Source: Ruminococcaceae bacterium UBA5397 (GTDB lineage: Bacteria; Bacillota; Clostridia; Oscillospirales; Acutalibacteraceae). From it: a stretch of DNA of 5,828 nucleotides. Below are positions 1-5,030 of the stretch, piece after piece. The stretch covers positions 1 through 5,828 of the forward strand of contig DHOF01000078.1 of the NCBI GenBank assembly GCA_002411615.1, read 5' to 3'. Each line of letters starts with the position of its first letter. Within the stretch, counting starts at the first letter, position 1. The position numbers were made by a program, and so were the translations under genes. The notes below the pieces were generated by a model, which saw nothing but the letters and a program-made list of their open reading frames with translations, did not search any database and had not been told where the DNA came from.

Positions 1-311
1 TTTCCGGGTGCAAGATCATCAAATGAACGGATTTCATAAAATTCCATCTCATGATTCTCAATGCAGCGAGGGACTGCTACCAATTTACGCTGGCTAAGCG
101 CCGTAGTAATCACAGCATGTGTATCAACTTCAATGGGTTTACTAACATAAGTAAAAATTAAATGACTCTTACGATATGCGGGCAATTTCCATAAGCGCTG
201 ATGCATTTCGTAGTCCAAAGCTTTCTTTTGAGAAGAATCCAGATTTTCTCTGTATTCTCTGTAACGCTGCCGCAGACTGATTTTCAGCGCTTTAATATTC
301 TTCACCGGCAT
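1..311 (-). CDS. 5-formyltetrahydrofolate cyclo-ligase (5,10-methenyl-THF synthetase), N-terminal part
   Basis: The enzyme uses ATP to convert 5-formyl-THF to 5,10-methenyl-THF in the cytoplasm, returning a storage or inhibitory folate to the one-carbon pool. Only the first 103 codons are present; the family is usually about 180-200 residues, so the C-terminal half with the glycine-rich ATP/Mg site is off the left edge. Visible family marks are the basic N-terminal helix (KALKISLRQRYRE, residues 7-19), the FTYVS strand (53-57) followed by the Glu of KPIEVDT (Glu61), VAVPRC (78-83), MEFYEI (89-94) and a DDLAPG turn (98-103). The ATG at 309-311 overlaps the end of the upstream DJ-1-like gene by 10 nt. 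An in-frame TAA lies a few codons upstream, so no earlier start is possible. No clear Shine-Dalgarno sequence precedes it, which suggests translational coupling. Its place in a thyX operon fits a folate role. Homologues are E. coli YgfA and B. subtilis YqgN. Confidence 0.9.
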   Translation of the reverse strand, partial: MPVKNIKALKISLRQRYREYRENLDSSQKKALDYEMHQRLWKLPAYRKSHLIFTYVSKPIEVDTHAVITTALSQRKLVAVPRCIENHEMEFYEIRSFDDLAPG

Positions 312-844
312 TGAATTGATTTTTTAACATCGAGAGCTTTTTTGCTTCCGCAAAGAGCTTCAATCAGCTGAAACGAAAAATCGAGAGCAACGCCGGCACC
401 TTTTGCCGTGATGAACTGCCCGCTGCACACCACGGATTCACTGCCGATTTTGCAGCCAAGATCTTTTTCATAGCCCGGATAACAGACTGCTGTCTGATTT
501 TTCAAAAGGTTCCAATGTCCCAAGACAGAGGGCGCAGCACAAATTGCAGCAATGAAGTTTCCATTCTGAAAAGCGTCCAACACTGTTTTTTTGACTTCTT
601 TAGACGCCTCCAAATTGAGTGTTCCCGGCATTCCTCCCGGAAGAATTACCATTTCTACGGAATCGGAATACGAAGCTAATTCTTCCGTTGTTATATCGGC
701 TATAACAGAAATCCCATGAGAACCTGTAATCTCTTTTTTCCCAACGCCAACTGTTTTAATTTCACATTTTGTACGGCGCAGCAAATCCACCGGTACCAAT
801 GCTTCCGTTTCTTCAAATCCATCCGCCAAAAAAAGAAGAATCAT
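302..844 (-). CDS. DJ-1/PfpI (ThiJ/YajL-like) family protein
   Basis: This is a complete 180-residue cytoplasmic single-domain protein of the DJ-1/PfpI superfamily, the usual length for the DJ-1/YajL branch. The N-terminal strand and GFEETEA motif (9-15) supply the conserved Glu14, matching Glu18 of human DJ-1. PVDLLRR (18-24), LPGGMPGT (69-75) and the nucleophile elbow AAICAAP (99-105) follow, with reactive Cys102. CYPGYE (121-126) and ITAKGAGVALDF (145-156) complete the family pattern. Relatives are described as chaperones, oxidative-stress sensors or glyoxalase/deglycase-type enzymes; which applies here cannot be read from sequence. The ATG at 844 is backed by GGAAGGAG at 854-861, 9 nt upstream. 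It lies 26 nt after the GNAT gene and overlaps the cyclo-ligase gene by 10 nt, so it is an internal operon gene. The superfamily assignment is firm; the activity is open. Confidence 0.92.
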   Translation of the reverse strand: MILLFLADGFEETEALVPVDLLRRTKCEIKTVGVGKKEITGSHGISVIADITTEELASYSDSVEMVILPGGMPGTLNLEASKEVKKTVLDAFQNGNFIAAICAAPSVLGHWNLLKNQTAVCYPGYEKDLGCKIGSESVVCSGQFITAKGAGVALDFSFQLIEALCGSKKALDVKKSIQCR

Positions 845-870
845 ATCTGTTAACTCCTTCCAAGCAAAAT

Positions 871-1719
871 TCAGTCCATTGCCAATCCAAGATATCCGCC
901 TTCGACTTCCGAAAGCTTTTTTTCTCTAAGTGCTTTTCCCATTCCAAATGAAATTTCAAATTGAGAAAAGGGGCCTATCGGCATTCTTAAATGATAAATC
1001 TTCGCAGGCATTTTAGCAAGCACTGATGCCATAAGCTGTGGAAAATCCGATTCAGATGACATCAGTTCTGGAATCTGACAATCAGCGTTTTCCATATAAG
1101 CAAGTGCATAAGCGTTTTTCTGTGCAATCAGATGAGATCCATAAACCGCACCGAACCGGATTGCTCTCCAAAACCCCTGCTGGTTCCAAAGCATAGAGCC
1201 CGGAACTTCTTTCAAAATACGATTTCGAACCTGATTGAGCCTTGGAATATCCGGTAAATTATTTTGTGCTAAAAAGCCATCGGAAATTTTCTTCAACTCT
1301 TCATAGGAAAAGTCTGCTCTTCCTACTTTGAGGCAAGTGCTGTAACCAGAAAGCTCATAAAAATGATAGAGTCCCTCACTTGCAGGCAAAATGATAGAGT
1401 ACCAATCTCCTCTTTCGAACCCAACCTGTTCGGCCTTACTAAGCAGCTGCTTCATTAGCCCTTGCCCTCGGTACTCCGGAAGGGTCGCGCAGGCAAAAAC
1501 ATATTGAGCCGGCACCTTTTGATTGTTTCGAAGGGAAATCTTTCCCGGAAGCATCTGCAGCATCGAAACCGGTTTTCCCTCTTCTACCACAACAAGGCAT
1601 TCTTCAGGATGAAAAAAATTCGTAAAATAAAATCTTGCCGCTCTTTTTTCTTCCTGAAACGCAACCTGCCAAAGAAAAATTAAATCTCTTAGCATAGACC
1701 AATCAGCAAAGCGAATCAT
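871..1719 (-). CDS. GNAT family N-acetyltransferase
   Basis: This is a 282-residue soluble protein with one clear GNAT domain. The acetyl-CoA pyrophosphate-binding motif A is FACATLPEYRGQGLMKQLL (75-93) with the R/Q-x-x-G-x-G/A signature RGQGLM (84-89). It is followed by the beta5 strand WYSIILPA (106-113) and the FYELSGY motif (120-126), whose Tyr121 is the usual general-acid position. The roughly 150 residues after the GNAT core make it longer than a minimal GNAT (about 150-170) and recall two-domain, Eis-like acetyltransferases. The C-terminal part ends in FGMGKALRE (258-266) and YLGLAMD (276-282), wording I associate with clostridial GNATs of this size. The substrate is unknown. Its ATG overlaps the stop of the DUF2156 gene as ATGA (1716-1719), and AAAGGAG at 1728-1734 precedes it by 8 nt. 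The coupling suggests it acts with, or in fixed ratio to, the DUF2156 product. Confidence 0.85.
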   Translation of the reverse strand: MIRFADWSMLRDLIFLWQVAFQEEKRAARFYFTNFFHPEECLVVVEEGKPVSMLQMLPGKISLRNNQKVPAQYVFACATLPEYRGQGLMKQLLSKAEQVGFERGDWYSIILPASEGLYHFYELSGYSTCLKVGRADFSYEELKKISDGFLAQNNLPDIPRLNQVRNRILKEVPGSMLWNQQGFWRAIRFGAVYGSHLIAQKNAYALAYMENADCQIPELMSSESDFPQLMASVLAKMPAKIYHLRMPIGPFSQFEISFGMGKALREKKLSEVEGGYLGLAMD

Positions 1720-2591
1720 TTTGTGGGCTCCTTTAAGGATACTGCATATTTCTGCAGTAAAAGCGCTGGTTGATAAGAAAGCTTCGCCTTTCTCAAGCCT
1801 TCCAATCCCATATCTTCCTCTCGGTTTACATAATCATATTGTTCCAAATGACGTTTGGCAAATTCATGATTAATCACCGCATAAAGGCCATCATATGGGA
1901 GTGCTTTTTCAAAATGAAGCAAAAACACTTTACTGTTGATCTCTTCTCCAATTGTAAAAGCAGCCGGCTTTTCATTTACATAAATCAACCCACCTTGCAA
2001 ATGGAGCGCTTCGAAATTCTGAAATGCTTTTTCCAAAGCTTCCATCTCTGCTTCGGGACCATCATTATCCTGTTTCCATTTTATCGCAATTTCGCGGCAG
2101 TCATTCATGTTTTCCCCAGTAATCTCTTCATAACGCCATGCGTAAGAACGTTCAAATTTAGCAATGTGATTTCGCTTGCTATGATATTTTCTCCCGGATA
2201 ATGTAATCAAATCGTCTGTAGAGTAAATATAATCGGAACCATTTCGATCAAAATCATATTCAAATCTTCCTGGAAAGTCACGCTGCAATTCTTCTATGCC
2301 TGGCTGCGTAATTCCCCACATTTTAAATGGAATCTTTTTTTCCTTTGCATCTTCAATCAAAAGTTCCATCCCTTCATAGGGATTTTCCCCAATTGGAAAA
2401 TTATATGCACAACCATGCTTTCCGGAACATAGAAAAACAAAATTTTCATACTGACAAATCCTCGAATGGTAAGTATGATTCCACAAAAACAGCGTTCCAA
2501 AAGCCGCTTCGCTGCCCATCCATCCACTTTGAGACAAAATAGGTTGTAGCCATATTCGATCCTCCAACGTAGGATATTTAAATAATAGCAT
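1716..2591 (-). CDS. DUF2156 (phosphatidylglycerol lysyltransferase C-terminal-like) soluble protein
   Basis: This 291-residue protein matches the DUF2156/LPG_synthase_C family, whose GNAT-like fold is the catalytic part of MprF aminoacyl-phosphatidylglycerol synthases. Recognisable segments are the N-terminal PTLEDRIWLQPIL (7-19), the TLFLWN segment (33-38), YIYSTDDLITLSGRKYHSKRN (121-141, a family hallmark), the LIYVNEKPAAFTIGEEIN strand pair (202-219) and the C-terminal NREEDMGLEGLRKAKLSYQP (256-275). There is no transmembrane domain, unlike MprF, so a flippase role is excluded. Whether it transfers an aminoacyl group from tRNA, as MprF does, or another acyl group is unknown for these stand-alone proteins. 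The ATG at 2591 has AAGGAG about 10 nt upstream and lies inside the 3' end of the kinase gene (14-nt overlap). It overlaps the downstream GNAT gene by 4 nt. Family membership is well supported; function is not established. Confidence 0.87.
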   Translation of the reverse strand: MLLFKYPTLEDRIWLQPILSQSGWMGSEAAFGTLFLWNHTYHSRICQYENFVFLCSGKHGCAYNFPIGENPYEGMELLIEDAKEKKIPFKMWGITQPGIEELQRDFPGRFEYDFDRNGSDYIYSTDDLITLSGRKYHSKRNHIAKFERSYAWRYEEITGENMNDCREIAIKWKQDNDGPEAEMEALEKAFQNFEALHLQGGLIYVNEKPAAFTIGEEINSKVFLLHFEKALPYDGLYAVINHEFAKRHLEQYDYVNREEDMGLEGLRKAKLSYQPALLLQKYAVSLKEPTK

Positions 2592-3261
2592 ATGCTGAAA
2601 ACTCCTTATCTATCTTTTCGGCCATCTCGCGGTGAATTTCTTCCGGAGTACGCAAGCGGCCGTTTTCCACACAATGTATAATCTGCCATTTGAGAGTCTG
2701 CGCGGCAAAAGCAGCCGATTCACGGCAGGCATGCTGAAAAGAACAATCTTTTTCATGGATGTCCTTTTGGCTTTCATCCCCATGATATCGTTCATTTAAA
2801 AGCTGCTCTGATACTTCTTCCGGCATCTCCAGATAAAAAGTCAGATCCGGCTTTGGCAGTCCCAGCTTTTCATATTCATAGTCTTCCAGCCATTTGAGGA
2901 ACTCACCCCATTTTTCCTTTTCAACCTTCGGAAGCTGAAAAACCAGATTGCTGGTTGTATAGCGATCCGCAATGATCAGGTCTCCCCGATCATACGCTTT
3001 TTTCCAATAACGCCTATAAGAGGCAAAACGGTCTACCGCATAAAAAGATGATGCTGCATAAGCATTGACATCTCCCGGCTGATTTCCAAAATCGCCATTA
3101 AGATACATTCTGACAAGAGACGAAGAAGGATTTTGATAGTCTGGAAAAGAAATCTTTTGAAATGCTATTTTCCGGGAAGACAGGGCTTCACAAAGAAGCT
3201 TTGTCTGTGTTTCTTTTCCGCTTCCATCCAGGCCTTCTATCACAATCAGTTTTCCAGCCAA
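2578..3261 (-). CDS. tmk: Thymidylate kinase (dTMP kinase), clostridial long form
   Basis: The enzyme phosphorylates dTMP to dTDP with ATP in the cytoplasm, the step after thymidylate synthase. The 227-residue product has the P-loop EGLDGSGKETQ (9-19), the FPDY motif (39-42, dTMP-binding loop region), an AAYSS-like helix DVNAYAASSFYAVDRFASY (64-82), and ADRYTTSN (98-105) with the DRY motif (99-101). LTFYLEMP (140-147) follows, then a lid segment LNERYHGDESQKDIHEKD (155-172). It is somewhat longer than E. coli Tmk (about 213). The start is TTG at 3259-3261. It directly abuts the TAA of thyX, and GGGGA lies 7 nt before it. No ATG occurs before codon 52, and the first beta strand begins at residue 4, so TTG is the only sensible start. 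The position directly behind thyX strongly supports dTMP as substrate. Another deoxynucleotide kinase specificity is possible but less likely. Confidence 0.9.
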   Translation of the reverse strand: MAGKLIVIEGLDGSGKETQTKLLCEALSSRKIAFQKISFPDYQNPSSSLVRMYLNGDFGNQPGDVNAYAASSFYAVDRFASYRRYWKKAYDRGDLIIADRYTTSNLVFQLPKVEKEKWGEFLKWLEDYEYEKLGLPKPDLTFYLEMPEEVSEQLLNERYHGDESQKDIHEKDCSFQHACRESAAFAAQTLKWQIIHCVENGRLRTPEEIHREMAEKIDKEFSAYAII

Positions 3262-4032
3262 TTATTCTTCCCCGATTCTTTTAAAATACGAGCGCATTTC
3301 CTCTGCTTTTCCGCAGGACATTTTCCCCTCGGAACAAGCTCCGCGCACGCAAGAAGGTCCTGAAACAGCAAAAAGATCCGGGGCAACTTTTTTGACAAGT
3401 GCCAACATCTGAATTGCTACATCACGAATCTCCCACTGTGCTCGATTACAACAGCGTAAAGAGAAAAAGTGACGAAGACTGCGTGCATTCATGGTACAAA
3501 TCATCTTTGTCGTGCAGGCATTGGGAAGGACGAAACGTGCATCTTCAATCGACTGCTTTTGGGCTTTAGAAGCGGCCTGCTTCGGAGAAAATCCTTTTGA
3601 GAGCCACTCCTTTTCATGTTTTTCCTTTAAAAGAGCTGTCAAATGCTCATAATGTTCTTGGTCTTCTTCCATTGCCTTCAAAAATTCTTGTTTTGCTTCC
3701 GGAATGGATTCGATTTCCGGCGGAATCACATATTCGAAATGAGATTCTGCAACATATCTTTGACTCTGAACACTGAAGCTTGCAATTCGATGCCTCGTGA
3801 TCTGAGCCATAAGAGAACGAGAAACACCTTCAATGCCAAAAGTAAAAGAAGCATGTTCGATTGGGCTGTCATGGCCTAAATCAGCCAGCATTTTCACAAA
3901 ACGTGAAATTTTTTCTTCGTCAAGCCCTTCCTGAATATTTTGAATGTTCGTCGGAGAATAGCAAAGTTTAGCTGCACTGGCGACGAGCTTTTCAGGCATA
4001 GGCGTATAGCAAAGCAATGTAACTGTTGCCAT
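3262..4032 (-). CDS. thyX: Flavin-dependent thymidylate synthase ThyX
   Basis: ThyX methylates dUMP to dTMP with methylene-THF, using FAD and reduced nicotinamide, and releases THF rather than dihydrofolate. The 256-residue product carries the ThyX signature RHR-x7-S at 80-90 (RHRIASFSVQSQR, 80-92). It also has the flavin/dUMP pocket residues: His60 in SPIEHASF (57-64), EDARFVLP (163-170), and the substrate-binding segment NARSLRHFFSLR (182-193) followed by AQWEIR (198-203). The C-terminus has an extra tail with three cysteines (Cys228, Cys233, Cys240 in the SCVRGACSEGKMSCGK stretch, 227-242), absent from the shorter Thermotoga enzyme as far as I recall. The ATG at 4032 has AAGGAGG 7 nt upstream. 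It is the first gene of the six-gene operon, about 37 nt from the predicted transcription start. The genus probably lacks thyA, but that cannot be seen here. Confidence 0.96.
   Translation of the reverse strand: MATVTLLCYTPMPEKLVASAAKLCYSPTNIQNIQEGLDEEKISRFVKMLADLGHDSPIEHASFTFGIEGVSRSLMAQITRHRIASFSVQSQRYVAESHFEYVIPPEIESIPEAKQEFLKAMEEDQEHYEHLTALLKEKHEKEWLSKGFSPKQAASKAQKQSIEDARFVLPNACTTKMICTMNARSLRHFFSLRCCNRAQWEIRDVAIQMLALVKKVAPDLFAVSGPSCVRGACSEGKMSCGKAEEMRSYFKRIGEE
3267..3273 (-). promoter_or_regulatory. Ribosome binding site for the TTG-started tmk
   Basis: GGGGAAG on the minus strand lies inside the last codons of thyX. Its GGGGA core is 7 nt before the TTG initiation codon of the kinase gene, which follows the thyX TAA with no gap. 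A ribosome ending thyX would sit on this site, so the two genes are probably translationally coupled. The motif supports TTG as the start. Confidence 0.6.
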
Positions 4033-4068
4033 CGAAAGTCCTCCTTTTGATATCTATTTTCCCATTTT

Positions 4069-4104
4069 TGTTTTTATTATATCAAATTCCGACTACTCAT
4101 TCAA
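4069..4104 (-). promoter_or_regulatory. Sigma-A-type promoter of the thyX operon
   Basis: On the minus strand a -35 box TTGAAT (4099-4104) is separated by exactly 17 bp from a perfect -10 box TATAAT (4076-4081). The -10 box is preceded by TG one base away, an extended -10. Transcription should start near 4069, giving a leader of about 37 nt that carries only the thyX ribosome binding site. That leader is too short for a THF riboswitch or other large leader element. No other promoter of this quality was found in the leftward gene cluster. Confidence 0.82.
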
Positions 4105-4130
4105 CCTAAAATTCTTTTTATAAAGTTTCG

Positions 4131-4157
4131 CACCATTTTTCGAAAATCTCATAAGAT
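4131..4157 (+). promoter_or_regulatory. Possible sporulation-type (SigK/SigE-like) promoter of the cysteine-rich gene
   Basis: CACC at 4131-4134 (containing the AC of a SigK -35 box) lies 16 bp from CATAAGAT at 4150-4157, which fits the CATAnnnT form of mother-cell sigma -10 boxes. The implied start is near 4163, giving a leader of under 40 nt. A sigma-A alternative, TATAAA at 4119-4124, has no acceptable -35 box. These short consensuses occur often by chance, so this is a hypothesis resting on position and on the cysteine-rich nature of the product. Confidence 0.3.
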
Positions 4158-4186
4158 GGGATAAGCGAACTCCATGATGCTTTGAT

Positions 4187-4193
4187 AGGAGGA
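4187..4193 (+). promoter_or_regulatory. Ribosome binding site that fixes the start of the cysteine-rich gene
   Basis: AGGAGGA lies 6-7 nt before the ATG at 4200, an ideal distance. The same frame is open from a TTG at 4182, but that codon lies upstream of this site and would place the site inside the coding sequence. The ATG is therefore the start. Confidence 0.9.
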
Positions 4194-4199
4194 TTTTAT

Positions 4200-4988
4200 A
4201 TGCAACAAAACAATGAAGTACCGCAAAACGGCTGCTTTAAAGAAGCCGTCTGTGTTGATGCTCAGCGCGTCTATGACTCCTGCAGTTCTAAAGACTGCCT
4301 GGAAGATCTACAGGTATTCTTTGCTACCAGCAAGCGTCCTACAATAGAGCACTGTGCAAGTGTCCGTCTGCGCAGTGTGGATGTGATCACAACTTATGTC
4401 AATATGGAACCAGTCCCATTTAACAAAGGCTTTTATTCTGTTGATATGACCTTTGTGTTTGACGTTTGTGTTGATGTCTATACGGCACCAGCTTCTTGCC
4501 CTGTTCCGGTAAACGGCCTTTCCCTGTTCACCAAAAAAGCAATTCTTTATGGCAGTGATGGAAATGTAAAACTCTTTACATCCGGTCATCCTTGTGATGA
4601 TAGCGTTCCACCGGAAAATGGAAAAGTTCTTCCGAAAGCTGTTGTACAGGTTGCAGATCCTGTGGGCCTCTCTGCACGGGTCTGCGATGCTCGCCCCGGA
4701 TGCAGCTGCAATTGCCAGGTACCAGAAGAGATCAGTAAACAATTTGGCGGCGACTTTGATACGGAATGCGCAAGGAACATCTATATTACAATCGGATTGT
4801 TCTCAATTGTCCAAATTGTACGCAACGTTCAGATGCTGATCCCCGCTTATGATTTTTGCTTCCCAGCAAAAGAATGCGCCAGCAGCAGCGATAACCCCTG
4901 CGAAATGTTTAAGAAGATCGACTTTCCTACCGACGAATTTTTCCCGCCCAAAGCCAGCGAGTGCGGATGCAATAAGGATTGCGGCTAA
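4200..4988 (+). CDS. Conserved clostridial cysteine-rich protein of unknown function
   Basis: This 262-residue protein has 19 cysteines (about 7%), and I cannot give it a function. The N-terminus has CFKEAVCVDAQRVYDSCSSKDCLEDLQVFF (12-41), with cysteines at 12, 18, 28 and 33. A probably beta-rich segment follows: VDVITTYVNMEPVPFNKGFY (60-79) and VDMTFVFDVCVDVY (81-94). A CSCNC cluster lies at 168-172, a hydrophobic but not clearly membrane-spanning stretch at 194-219, and a CGCNKDC tail at 255-261. There is no signal peptide, lipobox or clear transmembrane helix, so it is probably made in the cytoplasm. From memory, similar proteins occur in many spore-forming Clostridia as hypothetical proteins; this was not checked. 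A spore-coat or disulfide/metal-rich structural role is inferred only from composition and the possible sporulation promoter. It is a single-gene unit, divergent from thyX and convergent with pcrA, ended by the hairpin at 4990. Reality of the gene is near certain. Confidence 0.88.
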   Translation: MQQNNEVPQNGCFKEAVCVDAQRVYDSCSSKDCLEDLQVFFATSKRPTIEHCASVRLRSVDVITTYVNMEPVPFNKGFYSVDMTFVFDVCVDVYTAPASCPVPVNGLSLFTKKAILYGSDGNVKLFTSGHPCDDSVPPENGKVLPKAVVQVADPVGLSARVCDARPGCSCNCQVPEEISKQFGGDFDTECARNIYITIGLFSIVQIVRNVQMLIPAYDFCFPAKECASSSDNPCEMFKKIDFPTDEFFPPKASECGCNKDCG

Positions 4989-4989
4989 T

Positions 4990-5030
4990 AAAAAGAAGCG
5001 GCAGACTTCTAAAATCTGCCGCTTCTTTTT
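4990..5030. terminator. Shared bidirectional rho-independent terminator
   Basis: The arms 4990-5005 and 5015-5030 are perfect reverse complements (16 bp, core GAAGCGGCAGA) around a 9-nt loop. The right arm runs into TTTTTT (5026-5031) for rightward transcripts, and the left arm gives TTTTT on the minus strand. The hairpin starts one base after the TAA of the cysteine-rich gene, and the last base of the pcrA TAA (5030) lies in the stem. It therefore terminates both convergent genes. Confidence 0.95.

Noticed and set aside
1770..2201. 143-codon open frame on the plus strand
   Set aside because: It is antisense to the well-supported DUF2156 gene, has low-complexity hydrophobic composition and no homology signature.
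3208..3240. Glu in place of Ser/Thr right after the P-loop lysine of the kinase as a defect
   Set aside because: Thymidylate kinases often have the form GxGK-x-T, with the Thr one position later, as here (GKET); the loop looks functional.
4033..4069. THF or other riboswitch in the thyX leader
   Set aside because: The predicted leader is about 37 nt, too short for a known folate riboswitch, and shows no paired structure.
4119..4124. TATAAA as a sigma-A -10 box for the rightward gene
   Set aside because: No -35-like hexamer lies 16-18 bp upstream, and the sequence is simply part of an AT-rich intergenic stretch.
4126..4146. TTTCG/CGAAA inverted repeat and TTTTCGAAAA palindrome between the divergent genes as an operator
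   Set aside because: The arms are only 5 bp, the region is AT-rich, and short palindromes of this kind arise by chance; no repressor family is suggested.
4182..4199. TTG-started N-terminal extension of the cysteine-rich protein
   Set aside because: The six extra codons cover the AGGAGGA ribosome binding site at 4187-4193; the ATG at 4200 is correctly spaced from it.
4308..4742. 144-codon open frame on the minus strand
   Set aside because: It lies wholly inside the cysteine-rich gene on the opposite strand, has no recognisable family and is explained as an antisense shadow.
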